A stretch of DNA of 64,000 nt from Pseudomonadota bacterium (GTDB lineage: Bacteria > Pseudomonadota > Gammaproteobacteria > Pseudomonadales > Pseudohongiellaceae), in assembly GCA_027621405.1 (NCBI GenBank), contig JAQCBT010000016.1, positions 26,979-90,978 of the forward strand, given 5' to 3'. A program made the translations under genes and the position numbers. The stretch's first letter is position 1. Every line of letters starts with the position of its first letter. The notes under the pieces are model-generated. The model made no database searches. It saw only the letters and a list, made by a program, of their open reading frames with translations, and was not told the DNA's origin. Positions 47,001-55,590 of the stretch are shown piece after piece.

Positions 47001-47757
47001 ACTGTTCAGCGCCCCTGCTGGCCAGGAAATCACATCGCAGCCTCAGGCTACCTTCCATCCGGATAATCTAGATGGGTTCATGATCTACTTTGGTACCGGA
47101 GCCTACCTGGAAGAAGATGACAACCTGGGATCGGGGCAGTCTGATCAATCGTTCTATGGCATCTGGGATGTAAACACGACTGCTACTCCCAATATAGCCC
47201 TCGGAGATCTTCTCGAGCAGACCATCGATAATCAATACGAACAGGCTTTCGATACCAATGGTGACGATGTGGATGATGAGACCTTTCTGTTGCGGGATGT
47301 CTCCGACAATGAAATTGACTGGTCATCTCATCAGGGCTGGTATATGGACCTGGTACCGACAAATATTGAAGGCACAGCAAACGCAAGTAACTTTGGTGAA
47401 CGCCAGGTCAGTAATGCCATTGTCCGAAACGGTCGGGTCATCTTCACAACCCTGGTGCCTTCGGAAGTGGAATGTGAGTTCGGTGGTACCAGTTTCCTGA
47501 TGGAGCTGGATTTCCGTGACGGTGGCGCTCTGGAATTCCCGGCATTCGACCTTAACGGTGACGGCGAATACGATGCCGATGACACTCTCGCTGCCGGCCG
47601 TGCCTCGGATGTGGGTATCATGCCAACAGTAAGTATCCTGGCAGACGATGCCCAGGATGTGGCCTTCGGCTCCGGCGCCAGCGGCGATATCGATGTGATT
47701 CAGATCAGTGTCGGTGACCAGTCCTATGGCCGGCAATCCTGGCGTCAGCTCGAATAG
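44020..47757 (+). CDS. pilY1: PilY1, pilus tip adhesin and assembly factor
   Basis: PilY1 is the large calcium-binding tip protein that controls pilus extension and surface sensing. The 1245-residue protein has a signal peptide (cleavage near SQAAE), a von Willebrand A-like region starting NVFFMMDDSGSMDWE (a MIDAS-like DxSGS), and a C-terminal beta-propeller from about residue 740 (IVYVGANDGMLHGFN, YVPSPVYENL, GGGQGIFALDV). Calcium-type loops include DTDDDGYPNPELAED near 488 and DLNGDGEYDADD near 1180. A GGAGG ribosome site precedes ATG. It is the longest gene in the window. Confidence 0.95.
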   Translation: MSFKLQVRLYLSWLGSVLALAFSPSSQAAEMALAESPLFLGTQIDPNVFFMMDDSGSMDWEILTIPYHPLTDYWSSSSTYGLRRDGNMILRTNSGICTGTRTYYYIYSSSVNTDSTYDTTCDRESVEDQPEASEWDWRVISSALNVLYYDPSVTYSPWIGYSDAVFTAARSNPDDDTDGYSLSRNLTGFEYTVWVDDHGVDLDAQGEVEGPTTANDDPSDGTVDLWDSHVRYTVNSSEIIRTEYNVPAAGSGFSLGNCSDGDADDPVPYEDCFGTTTSSSSISGATLNEWGRTITQEKQNIANWYEYARKRHFVSKGAVALVVNSNPSFRFGYGQINDWADVFVEVPDILLDNYIAHNSALIDTMASYEWQGQGTPLRRGLEVAGRYYDNYYGAYADPIVSECQQNYSVLFTDGYWSGSAPYTSAIGDEDSDGQSDTLADVAHYFYTKDLSPLDDQVPTTPIDPGSHQHMVSFTVAFGVTGNLVDTDDDGYPNPELAEDDAWTNGFPDTDPEKIDDMWHAAFNSKAYFVSAQSPSEVASAIGEALLEIADRVGSAASVATNTGSLNAGSKLFQARFDSSDWKGQLLAFQINLDGTIEPEPAWDAGTVINSQNYDTGREIITFNPNVDNPVGGDVEGAGIPFRFPANYNSPTDSELTSSQITDLMINAPYSLVTADAGEISANQTYGTDLVNYFRGDDDNELAGQNFRLRNSVLGDIVNSDPNFVDVPNFRYDDGMESKSYNDFVSDNAARQGIVYVGANDGMLHGFNADDGTEEIAYVPSPVYENLPELSQSDYIHRYFVDGGPNIIDAFLPNMDDPDSATNGLWRTVLAGGLAGGGQGIFALDVTNPSTFDEANADDIVLWEFTDDDDADLGYTYGKVQIAKMNDGTWAAVFGNGYNNTEADGAASSTGHAVVYIVDIETGGQNLFKKLDTEVGYTGTPNGMATPLLIDQDADQVADYIYAGDFEGNMWKFDVSSDDPADWDVAWRSAGSPAPLFSAPAGQEITSQPQATFHPDNLDGFMIYFGTGAYLEEDDNLGSGQSDQSFYGIWDVNTTATPNIALGDLLEQTIDNQYEQAFDTNGDDVDDETFLLRDVSDNEIDWSSHQGWYMDLVPTNIEGTANASNFGERQVSNAIVRNGRVIFTTLVPSEVECEFGGTSFLMELDFRDGGALEFPAFDLNGDGEYDADDTLAAGRASDVGIMPTVSILADDAQDVAFGSGASGDIDVIQISVGDQSYGRQSWRQLE

Positions 47758-47834
47758 TCAGCTTACTTTTTAGTTAACGATAGTTTTAGAGTTATTACGT
47801 TCAAATTGGCCTTGTCATTGAGGAGTGGATTAAA

Positions 47835-48161
47835 GTGATCAGACTATTAACAGGATGCCTGTTACTGCTAAGCATCGCTTTGCCTGTGCATGCGCAATCG
47901 GTGCTGGGCCCCAGGCAGACCGGGGTAATACAGGACTTGTTGGGTAATGGCCCCGGTGAAATCGTGATTTCTGGAACCCTCTATAACTACGACAATGAAA
48001 TTACGAGTTTTACATTGAGGGGAAATCCAATAGCGGATGCCGATTTGGAGTTGGGTATGGTTGTGCGTTTCACTCTACGGGATGGTATTCTGCTGCAGGT
48101 TGAAGTTCTGGGACCCTACAACCTCGTCGAGAATGTTGCTCCCCAGGGAACACTGGATTAG
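47835..48161 (+). CDS. Small exported protein in the pilY2 position
   Basis: A 108-residue exported protein with a signal peptide (MIRLLTGCLLLLSIALPVHA) and a compact beta-rich domain (ISGTLYNYDNEITSF, RGNPIADADLELGMVVRFTL). It starts at GTG after a GAGGAG ribosome site. It lies between pilY1 and pilE, where P. aeruginosa has pilY2, also a small exported protein. I see no shared motif that proves homology, so the assignment rests on position and size. A role in pilus tip or prepilin complex stability is an inference. Confidence 0.7.
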   Translation: MIRLLTGCLLLLSIALPVHAQSVLGPRQTGVIQDLLGNGPGEIVISGTLYNYDNEITSFTLRGNPIADADLELGMVVRFTLRDGILLQVEVLGPYNLVENVAPQGTLD

Positions 48162-48352
48162 ATTTATCACATATGTTTTGCCAGGGAGCAGCAATGCGTA
48201 TCTTTTCTCCGATAGTAGTGCTTTGCATTGGTTAAACAATAAGGCTCACAACTAGCGACTATCGGTCGAAACAGTGTGAAACAGAAAATACCGTTAGATC
48301 TATCCGCAAACTATGAGTGTTCTCAGGTGCGGTTGCGAGCAGAGTAGCTACT

Positions 48353-48805
48353 ATGAACAATTACCAAGACCTTAGTCTCTATCGAAATGGATTTACATTA
48401 ATCGAGATTCTGATCGTGGTGGCGATATTGGGAGTTCTCGCCAGTATTGCCATGCCAGCCTATCAGGACAGCGTGCGACGCTCCAATCGTGCAGAAGGCA
48501 AGGCAGAGTTGCTGATCGTCGCCGGTGACCAGGAACGCTTCTTCTCCAGCAATAACTCCTACAGCACTGACGCCACCCCGCTGGTCACGGAGACTCCCGT
48601 CAATTTGACCACCCGCACAACCGAGAATGGGCACTATGCCATCACCGTGGCTGCTGGTGGTACTGGCGCCATCGCTACCAGCTTCGTCGCCACGGCGACA
48701 CCCCAGGGTGACCAGGTAAATGATACCTGTACGACCCTGACTATCAGCAGCACTGGCGTACGTGGAGCCACTGGTGGCACAGTGGATGAGTGCTGGGGTC
48801 GCTAG
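48353..48805 (+). CDS. pilE: Minor pilin PilE
   Basis: A type IV pilin-like protein, 150 residues from ATG 48353. It has a 12-residue leader ending YRNG, cleavage before FTLIEILIVVAILGVLASIA, then the globular domain with YQDSVRRSNRAEGKAEL. A C-terminal disulphide loop is closed by the cysteines in DTCTTL and DECWGR, as in PilE/PilA minor pilins. An open frame extends upstream to a GTG at 48317, which would give a far too long leader. It closes the pilin operon; the next gene is on the other strand. Confidence 0.93.
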   Translation: MNNYQDLSLYRNGFTLIEILIVVAILGVLASIAMPAYQDSVRRSNRAEGKAELLIVAGDQERFFSSNNSYSTDATPLVTETPVNLTTRTTENGHYAITVAAGGTGAIATSFVATATPQGDQVNDTCTTLTISSTGVRGATGGTVDECWGR

Positions 48806-48832
48806 ACTTCAGTAATAAAGTAAACAGCTGCC

Positions 48833-49420
48833 CTAGCTGCAGCGCAAGGGTCTTCCCCGACTGTCCTCCCTGATGCCATCGGCATCGCCGTCCTGTGCGA
48901 AGCGCACCCTCGCGCTGCGATTAATGATTAGCTGGCGAGCAAATACGGGATTCCTGTCTGCCGGGCAAAGCGTGAAGTTCCCATTCTGGTAACGGGTAAA
49001 GCCCTGGGGTGTGATTTGTAAATACTGCCGGTTCTGAAACGCCCGCCATCTGACTTCACCCTCGAAGCCATGGAACTGGTGATAACGTATCACTTCATCG
49101 TCGGCATCGATTCTCCTGTCGCCATCATAATCAGCAAACACCAGGATGCCGTCTTGCCACTGACCTGCGCATGCATCACCCGCGGCGGATCGACATAGCG
49201 TGACGAGGCTGTTGCGTGTGATGGCTGCGACCCGGGCGACTTGTAATAGCTGTGCCAGTTCCCTGGCATGAATATCCATCTCGGTGTTGCGATGCAATTC
49301 CTTGAAGCCCGGCAGAGCCAGTCCCAGCAAGGTGGCAAGGATGCCGAGGGTAAACAACAGTTCCAGAAGAGTGAAACCTGTATCGTCCGCTTTGCGGCCT
49401 ATCGGGTGCAACAACTCCAT
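48833..49420 (-). CDS. fimT: FimT-family pseudopilin
   Basis: A GspH/FimT-type minor pilin, 195 residues, on the opposite strand to the main pilin operon, as in P. aeruginosa. The leader is long (17 residues), with cleavage at TG|FTLLELLFTLG. Next come AAITRNSLVTLC, an EF-hand-like FADYDGDRRIDADDEV, and FTLCPADRNPV. The last residues, DSRGRPLRCS, contain a GR-x-x-R form close to the GRxR DNA-binding motif of FimT in natural transformation. An AAGGAGGTGGAAGG ribosome site precedes ATG. Confidence 0.9.
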   Translation of the reverse strand: MELLHPIGRKADDTGFTLLELLFTLGILATLLGLALPGFKELHRNTEMDIHARELAQLLQVARVAAITRNSLVTLCRSAAGDACAGQWQDGILVFADYDGDRRIDADDEVIRYHQFHGFEGEVRWRAFQNRQYLQITPQGFTRYQNGNFTLCPADRNPVFARQLIINRSARVRFAQDGDADGIREDSRGRPLRCS

Positions 49421-49500
49421 CCTTCCACCTCCTTGTGTATCAGGTTAGAGTGCGCGCTGAGTTTAGTTAGCCAGGTGCAAGACACCAACTTTTCCGACAA

Positions 49501-50619
49501 ATGAGTGATGTGCTGATAATTGGCGCCGGGATTAACGGTCTCCTGCTGAGCCGCGAGTTGGCTTCTGCCGGTGCGGAAGTTACTCTCGTCGAAGCCGGAG
49601 AGGTCGGTAGGGAGGCGTCCTGGGCTGGCGGTGGCATCGTCTCGCCCCTGTATCCCTGGCGCTACAGTGCACCCGTGACGGCGTTGGTGGGTTGGGCGCA
49701 AAAGTTCTATCCACAACTCGTGGAGAATCTGCAGGCAGAAACCGGGATCGATGCAGAGTATCAGCGCGATGGTTTGTTGATGCTGGATGCTGCCGACAGG
49801 GATGCAGCCCTTGCCTGGGCCGAGCAGTATGGTCAATCCATGGTGGTGCTGTCAGCAGCAGACTGTTACCGGCAGGAGGCGAACCTGAGGCCCGGGTTTG
49901 GAGAAGGTCTGTGGATGCCTGCGGTGGGCCACGTCAGAAACCCGCGCCTGTGTCGAGCACTGAAGGAGAGTCTCGTAGCAGATTCCCGAATTCGAGTGCT
50001 GGAAAATACGTCGGTGCGCGAAATCCTGACAGCTGGCTTGAGGGTACGTGCCGTGACAGCCAGCAAGGCAGGAGATCTGTTCACTCTTGAATCTAAATAC
50101 ACGGTGATTTGTGCGGGTGCCTGGAGCAGGCGACTGCTTTCGGGAATGAATACAGAATGCACGATCGAGGTGGAGCCAGTTAAGGGCCAGATGCTGCTGT
50201 ATAAATTCGATTCACCGCCCATCAGATCGATGCTGCTGCACAATGGCCGCTACCTGATTCCGCGCCGCGACGGTCACCTGCTGGTGGGAAGTACCCTGGA
50301 ATACACAGGCTTCGATAAAGCTATAACTGAGGACGCCCGAACCGCTCTCATGGACTCGGCAGCAGGGCTACTACCTGCACTTGCCTCAAAGCAGCCAATT
50401 TCGCAATGGTCTGGCCTGCGGCCGGGCAGCAAAGAAGGAATACCCTATATCGGACCGATTGCTCCCTGGGAAAATCTCTATATCAATGCAGGTCAGTTCA
50501 GGAATGGGCTGGTGCTGGCACCGGCATCGGCGCGATTGCTGGCGGACTTGATACTGGAACGTGAGCCGCTGCTCGATCCCCGGCCTTACCTGCCGGCAGT
50601 GAGTGGGGCCAGCGTCTAA
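49501..50619 (+). CDS. thiO: Glycine oxidase ThiO
   Basis: A FAD-dependent D-amino-acid oxidase-family enzyme that oxidises glycine to iminoglycine for the thiazole half of thiamine. The 372-residue protein has the FAD dinucleotide motif VLIIGAGINGLLLSRELA at the N-terminus, then VGREASWAGGGIVSPLYPW, a typical ThiO stretch, and GLRPGSKEGIPYIGPI near the C-terminus. No TPP riboswitch lies in the 80 bases upstream and no other thiamine gene is near. Its place between fimT and pilR matches P. aeruginosa (PA4548). Confidence 0.9.
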   Translation: MSDVLIIGAGINGLLLSRELASAGAEVTLVEAGEVGREASWAGGGIVSPLYPWRYSAPVTALVGWAQKFYPQLVENLQAETGIDAEYQRDGLLMLDAADRDAALAWAEQYGQSMVVLSAADCYRQEANLRPGFGEGLWMPAVGHVRNPRLCRALKESLVADSRIRVLENTSVREILTAGLRVRAVTASKAGDLFTLESKYTVICAGAWSRRLLSGMNTECTIEVEPVKGQMLLYKFDSPPIRSMLLHNGRYLIPRRDGHLLVGSTLEYTGFDKAITEDARTALMDSAAGLLPALASKQPISQWSGLRPGSKEGIPYIGPIAPWENLYINAGQFRNGLVLAPASARLLADLILEREPLLDPRPYLPAVSGASV

Positions 50620-50641
50620 CAAGAATTGAATCAGTGCGGGC

Positions 50642-52060
50642 TTATTCGAGTCCCAGCTTCTTCAGTCGGTAACGCAGCGAACGGAAAGACATACCGAGCT
50701 TCTTGGCCGCAGCAGTCTTGTTCCAGCGCGTCTCTTCCAGCGCCTTCTCGATAGCCTCTATCTCAATGGCCTCCAGATGCTTCTCAAGCGAGAAATCCTC
50801 ATCCATCTCTAACTCGACGGCAGAGTCAATGACTTCCGGTTCTTCCCTCGCCGACTCTGGTAGTTCGAAGGTCAATTTCGTGTGGCCAGCACCCGGAGTA
50901 GAAATAAACTCCAGGTTCTCGCGCTCGATGGTATTGTTCTCACAGAGAGTGGCGGCACGCTGCAGTATATTTTCCAGTTCTCTCACATTGCCTGGAAAAG
51001 TGTATTCGGCCAGGGCCTGCAATGCGCTGTCACTGACAGTGCATTCTTCGTTGTTATTCTCGAGGGCGATTTTCTCCAGCAATGCAGCGGTAAGTGCGGG
51101 AAGGTCTTCCTTGCGCTCGCGCAGGGCAGGCACCGAAAGTTCTATCACATTGATGCGAAAGTACAGATCCTGTCGCAGTCGCCCCTGCTCGACCTCTTTA
51201 GCGAGATTCTTGTGAGTGGCGCTGAGTAATCGTACGTCGACGGCTATCTCCTTCTGGGAACCCACCGGTCGCACCGATTTCTCCTGGATAACGCGCAGCA
51301 GCTTCACCTGGGTATGCAGTGGAAGGTCGGCCACTTCGTCGAGGAACAGAGTGCCGCCGCTGGCCGCCTGGAACAGGCCTTGTTTGTCATGATCGGCACC
51401 GGTAAAGCTGCCTTTCAGGTGTCCAAATAGTTCGCTCTCCATCAGTTCTGAGGATATGGCACCGCAGTTTACCGCCACGAAGGGGCCTTCACGGCGAGAA
51501 CTCATCTGGTGTATGGCCTTGGCTGCCAATTCCTTACCGGCACCGGATTCCCCGCTGATGTAGATGGGAGCCTGGCTACGCGCCAGCTTTCCGATCTGTT
51601 CCCTGAGGGCGCGGATCTTTGGCGACTGGCCAGTGATGGTATTAATGGCCTCGGCGCTTGATTCTTCCGAAACTGAGGGTTTCGAATTCTCACTTTCGCT
51701 GAGTCGCAAGGCGGACTGCACCAGGTCCCGCAACTTGTGCAGGTCAACAGGTTTGGATACGAAGTCGAAGGCTCCCGCTTTCAGGGCCTTGATGGCGGTC
51801 TCCGTGCTGCCATGGGCAGTAATGACAGCCACCGGAATTTCGTCGAAGTCACTGTTGATGTATTCAACCAGCTCGATGCCATCTCCATCGGGCAGGCGCA
51901 TGTCGGTCAGGCAGAGGTTGAAGTTATTGCTGCTTAGCGCGTCTCGAGCTTCACCGAGGTCGGCGACACTGACAGTTTCCAGTGACATGCGACCGAGCGT
52001 GATTTCCAGAAGTTCACGGATATCCGGTTCGTCATCAACGATTAATACTTTGGCTGTCAT
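50642..52060 (-). CDS. pilR: PilR, sigma-54-dependent response regulator
   Basis: An NtrC-family activator that drives major pilin transcription from sigma-54 promoters. The 472-residue protein has a receiver domain (Asp53 in LTDMRLPDGDG), an AAA+ domain with Walker A GESGAGKELAA and the sigma-54 loop GSFTGA (the PilR form of GAFTGA), Walker B GTLFLDEVADLP, and a Fis-type helix-turn-helix at the C-terminus (WNKTAAAKKLGMSFRSLRYR). It is 12 bases downstream of pilS. No pilin sigma-54 site was found in this window, so its main target lies elsewhere. Confidence 0.95.
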   Translation of the reverse strand: MTAKVLIVDDEPDIRELLEITLGRMSLETVSVADLGEARDALSSNNFNLCLTDMRLPDGDGIELVEYINSDFDEIPVAVITAHGSTETAIKALKAGAFDFVSKPVDLHKLRDLVQSALRLSESENSKPSVSEESSAEAINTITGQSPKIRALREQIGKLARSQAPIYISGESGAGKELAAKAIHQMSSRREGPFVAVNCGAISSELMESELFGHLKGSFTGADHDKQGLFQAASGGTLFLDEVADLPLHTQVKLLRVIQEKSVRPVGSQKEIAVDVRLLSATHKNLAKEVEQGRLRQDLYFRINVIELSVPALRERKEDLPALTAALLEKIALENNNEECTVSDSALQALAEYTFPGNVRELENILQRAATLCENNTIERENLEFISTPGAGHTKLTFELPESAREEPEVIDSAVELEMDEDFSLEKHLEAIEIEAIEKALEETRWNKTAAAKKLGMSFRSLRYRLKKLGLE

Positions 52061-52072
52061 TGTGGATTGGCG

Positions 52073-53698
52073 TCAGGCAACACTACGGTCGGGTTGGCTA
52101 AAATAAATACTGAAGCAGCTCTTGCCCTGTGGGGTTCGGTTGTACACGAGTTGAGACTGATTAGCTTCGCACAGTTCCTTGGATATATAAAGGCCGAGGC
52201 CGGTGCCGGTGGCTTCGGTGGTGTGAAAAGGTTCAAATAATCTGGCCTCGGCTTCTTCGTCTATACCGATGCCATCGTCTATGATGTGTACGAAGGGTTG
52301 TGGGTCTCCGCTGCTCTTGTCCAACCCCACCTCTATAGTCAGGGAAGCTTCGCCAGTCTTTTTCTTGCTGTACCGCAGGCCATTGTCAAACAGGTTGTTG
52401 AGCACCTGCTCGAGTTGTCCCGAGATTACACTCACCTGCACATCCGGATGCAGTTCCTGCAGTTCTATCTTGTCGCAGACCTCATGGGTGGAACGGTAAT
52501 TTTCTATGAATGTTGGTAGCCATTCATTGAGTACCATTCGTGATGCCGAGGTGTCGTCATGGCGAGAGGCGTCCAGTACATCTTCGATGATCAGGTTAAT
52601 TCGATTACAGTGATCGAGAATGATCTCGATCATGCGTTTGTCATCAGCTTCTATGGTTTGCGATTCCTTCAATAGCTGGCTGGCATGGCTGATCGCTCCC
52701 AGGGGGTTGCGCACCTCGTGGGCGATGCTGGCAGTCAGGCGGCCCAGTGAAGCAAGCTTCATTTGCCTGATTCGCTGCACTATCTGTCGGTTGTCTTCGA
52801 GAAAGATCAGGATGTCGGAGTCGGGTTCGGGATTGAGGAAGGCAAAGTTAAGCTGGATCTGCTTGTTTGAGTTAGGGATAGCTATTGGTTGAGGCTGGCG
52901 TTTGGGATTAATCTTCCACAGGGAAAGCTGTTCGGCCATGGCGTCGGGGAGTGTAATGTTCGCTGACTCGATTTCATCCGGCAAGTCCAGCTTGAACGGT
53001 AACAGGTGGGAACGGGCGGCGCTATTCAGGCTGATAATCCTGGAACCCGGGTTTACTACTATTACGCCAGTTCTCATTCTTTGCAGAATTTCATCGTTCA
53101 GCTTCTCGAGATCGATGATGTCACTGGCTTGCTTGTCAGCTAACTGCGCCGCCTTGTAGATACGGTCTGTTAGATATTGTATGTACAGGGATGTGGAGAA
53201 GAGAATGATGCCCAGAATACCGGTCTGGATAAACTGCGCCGAGGCATTTTCATAGGCCAGGGACAGGTAGAATTCCGTGTAGATGAGGGCCAGGGCGCCG
53301 ACCGCAGCAAGGAATGTGCTGATCCGGCCCCTTATGATGATGCTGCTCGAGGCCATGGTCACGATCATGAACAGGCCCAGTCCGCTGTCCACGCCTCCGC
53401 TGGTGTAGATCAGCAGGGTTATAACCAGTATGTCCAGCAACTGCATGCCGGTAATGACGGACTGGTTCTGCATGACCTTACGGGCGCTGGGGGTAACGAA
53501 GGTCACCACCACTGCATAGATCGCGTAGGCGGTATTTACCTGGACAAAGAGAGTAGGATCAAGGTTGCCCAGCAGCGAGGTCTCGGGGCTGGTGATATAG
53601 GTGACCAACAGGACCAGCGGAAGAACTATCCGGTATATGTTATAGACAACGGATACGTTGGATATCTGTTCCCTGTATTCCGCAGTTTTATTCGCCAT
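52073..53698 (-). CDS. pilS: PilS, membrane sensor kinase for type IV pili
   Basis: The partner sensor kinase of PilR, 541 residues. The N-terminal about 200 residues form six membrane helices, as in PilS. A PAS domain follows (about 205-310), then HisKA with His327 in ASIAHEVRNPLGAI, and HATPase with QVLNNLFDNGLRYS, HIIDDGIGIDEEA and GTGLGLYISKEL. PilS senses pilin levels in the inner membrane in Pseudomonas. The gene is transcribed with pilR. Its upstream region holds an 18-bp imperfect palindrome at 53759-53776. Confidence 0.94.
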   Translation of the reverse strand: MANKTAEYREQISNVSVVYNIYRIVLPLVLLVTYITSPETSLLGNLDPTLFVQVNTAYAIYAVVVTFVTPSARKVMQNQSVITGMQLLDILVITLLIYTSGGVDSGLGLFMIVTMASSSIIIRGRISTFLAAVGALALIYTEFYLSLAYENASAQFIQTGILGIILFSTSLYIQYLTDRIYKAAQLADKQASDIIDLEKLNDEILQRMRTGVIVVNPGSRIISLNSAARSHLLPFKLDLPDEIESANITLPDAMAEQLSLWKINPKRQPQPIAIPNSNKQIQLNFAFLNPEPDSDILIFLEDNRQIVQRIRQMKLASLGRLTASIAHEVRNPLGAISHASQLLKESQTIEADDKRMIEIILDHCNRINLIIEDVLDASRHDDTSASRMVLNEWLPTFIENYRSTHEVCDKIELQELHPDVQVSVISGQLEQVLNNLFDNGLRYSKKKTGEASLTIEVGLDKSSGDPQPFVHIIDDGIGIDEEAEARLFEPFHTTEATGTGLGLYISKELCEANQSQLVYNRTPQGKSCFSIYFSQPDRSVA

Positions 53699-53758
53699 TG
53701 CTTAATTACCGATTGAGATTCCCTGGGCCTGAAGTCCTTGTCCCGGGCAACTGGCGCT

Positions 53759-53776
53759 ATTGTCAATATTGGCAAT
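53759..53776. promoter_or_regulatory. 18-bp imperfect palindrome between pilS and nadE
   Basis: ATTGTCAAT and ATTGGCAAT abut to form an inverted repeat with one mismatch. It lies about 60 bases upstream of pilS and 165 bases upstream of nadE, so it could be an operator for the divergent pair. No regulator gene with a known site of this form is in the window. A TACAAT -10-like hexamer occurs further down toward nadE, near 53816-53821, without a good -35. Confidence 0.25.
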
Positions 53777-53939
53777 GCTATCGATGACAGGGCCGCCCTT
53801 GTATCTAATTTATCGTACAATAGCCGGGACGGGTGAGTACGGGTTCTCAACCCGCAAGTAATTGTTAATCATCATCTACAGCGATCTGTCCGGCCTCGTC
53901 TGGGCAGTATGAACAGGCCCAGGCAAGAAACCGGTTTCG

Positions 53940-55586
53940 ATGACCAGATTCAAGATCATTATGGCACAGTTGAATCTCCTGGTAGGAGATATCGACGGCA
54001 ATGCGAACAGGGTGCTGGAGTGTGCCAGGACAGCCATGCAAGAGCACCAGGCTGATATGGTTGTGTTTCCCGAACTCACCCTCACCGGTTACCCGCCTGA
54101 GGACTTGCTGCTGCGGCCCAGTATGCGGCTGCGGGTATCAAAGGCGCTGCAGAAAATCCTGGATGCCAGGCTGGATATTCTCTGTGTGCTCGGCTATCCG
54201 GAATATGTCGATGGCAAGCTGTTTAATGCCCTGGCAGTTATTCACCAGGGGCAGATTCTGGGCAGCTACCACAAGCAGTGCCTGCCCAATTATGAGGTGT
54301 TCGATGAGCGCCGCTATTTCGAGGCAGGTTCCTCCCCCTGTGTGCTGGAGATTGCCGGGGCACGCATGGGCTTTACCATCTGTGAAGACATGTGGGAACG
54401 CGGACCAGTCGCCCAGGCTCGGGATGCGGGCGCCCAGCTAATGATCAATATCAATGCCTCTCCCTTTCACATCAACAAGCTGTCGGATCGGAAGCAATTA
54501 CTGCAGACACGTTGCCGTGAAGGAGGATTCCCTATTATCTATGTAAACCTGGTGGGCGGTCAGGATGAACTGCGTCCCCGCGGCGGCTCCATGGTCATGA
54601 CCCAGGCCGGCGAATGTCGCTATCTGGCGCCTGGTTTTGATGAGGGGCTCTATCCACTGCAATTGACCATCGATGCCGATGGCAAATGCGACATCGAATC
54701 GCAGCAACTCTATGAAGCGCTCAAGGTCGAGGCCCAGGTGTACTCTGCATTGGTCATGGGTGTGCGGGACTATGTCAACAAGAACGGTTTCAAGGGGGTG
54801 GTCCTCGGATTGTCGGGCGGTATCGATTCGGCGCTCACCCTTGCTATCGCGGTCGACGCCCTGGGCAGGGACAGGGTAGAAGCGGTAATGATGCCATTCG
54901 AGTACACCTCGCAACTCAGTCTGGATTGCGCCGCCCGGCAGGCCGGGCTATTGGGCGTTAACTACCAGCAGATAGCTATCAACGAGATATACGCCAGTTT
55001 CATGAATGCGCTCGCCAAAGAATTTGCCGGCTCGGTACCGGGTATCAGCGAACAGAATATTCAGGCCCGTGCCAGGGGGGTGTTGCTCATGGCAATCTCC
55101 AATAAAAAGGGTGTCCTGGTACTTACCACAGGAAACAAGAGCGAGATCGCCGTGGGTTATTCCACTCTGTACGGTGACATGGCGGGGGGGTTCGATGCAC
55201 TCAAGGACGTTTCCAAGACTCTGGTCTATCGGCTTGCCCGATACAGAAACAACAATTTCGAAGGTTCGCCCCGTGAGGTAATTCCCCGGGAAGTCATAGA
55301 GAGGCCACCATCGGCCGAATTGGCTCCCGGCCAACTTGACCAGGATTCACTGCCTGACTATGACACCCTGGACAGGATTCTCGAGCTGTATGTGGAGCAG
55401 GATGCGAGCGCTCACGAAATTATTGGCAAGGGGTTCGATGAGCAGGACGTGATGCGGGTGTTGCGGCTGGTTGACCTGAATGAGTACAAGCGCCGGCAGA
55501 GTCCTGTGGGAGTCAGGTTGACCCGGCGTGGATTCGGTCGCGACAGGCGTTACCCTATCACCAATGCCTGGCCACTGGGCGAATAG
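53940..55586 (+). CDS. nadE: Glutamine-dependent NAD+ synthetase
   Basis: The last step of NAD synthesis: amidation of nicotinic acid adenine dinucleotide. The 548-residue protein has an N-terminal glutaminase (nitrilase) domain with VVFPELTLTGYPPEDLL (catalytic Glu), YHKQCLPNYEVFDE (Lys) and MGFTICEDMW (Cys), followed by the synthetase domain with the P-loop GLSGGIDSALTLAIA and TGNKSEIAVGYSTLYGD. This ammonia-channelling two-domain form is normal for the family. The start may be ATG at 53940 or 53961. It is inserted between pilS and the bamD-side operon, unlike in P. aeruginosa. Confidence 0.95.
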   Translation: MTRFKIIMAQLNLLVGDIDGNANRVLECARTAMQEHQADMVVFPELTLTGYPPEDLLLRPSMRLRVSKALQKILDARLDILCVLGYPEYVDGKLFNALAVIHQGQILGSYHKQCLPNYEVFDERRYFEAGSSPCVLEIAGARMGFTICEDMWERGPVAQARDAGAQLMININASPFHINKLSDRKQLLQTRCREGGFPIIYVNLVGGQDELRPRGGSMVMTQAGECRYLAPGFDEGLYPLQLTIDADGKCDIESQQLYEALKVEAQVYSALVMGVRDYVNKNGFKGVVLGLSGGIDSALTLAIAVDALGRDRVEAVMMPFEYTSQLSLDCAARQAGLLGVNYQQIAINEIYASFMNALAKEFAGSVPGISEQNIQARARGVLLMAISNKKGVLVLTTGNKSEIAVGYSTLYGDMAGGFDALKDVSKTLVYRLARYRNNNFEGSPREVIPREVIERPPSAELAPGQLDQDSLPDYDTLDRILELYVEQDASAHEIIGKGFDEQDVMRVLRLVDLNEYKRRQSPVGVRLTRRGFGRDRRYPITNAWPLGE

Positions 55587-55590
55587 CTGT

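Noticed and set aside
53181..53196. A perfect-looking CsrA motif (GTACAGGGATGTG) on the plus strand
   Set aside because: It lies inside pilS, which is read from the minus strand, so it would be antisense; no hairpin or plus-strand gene supports it.
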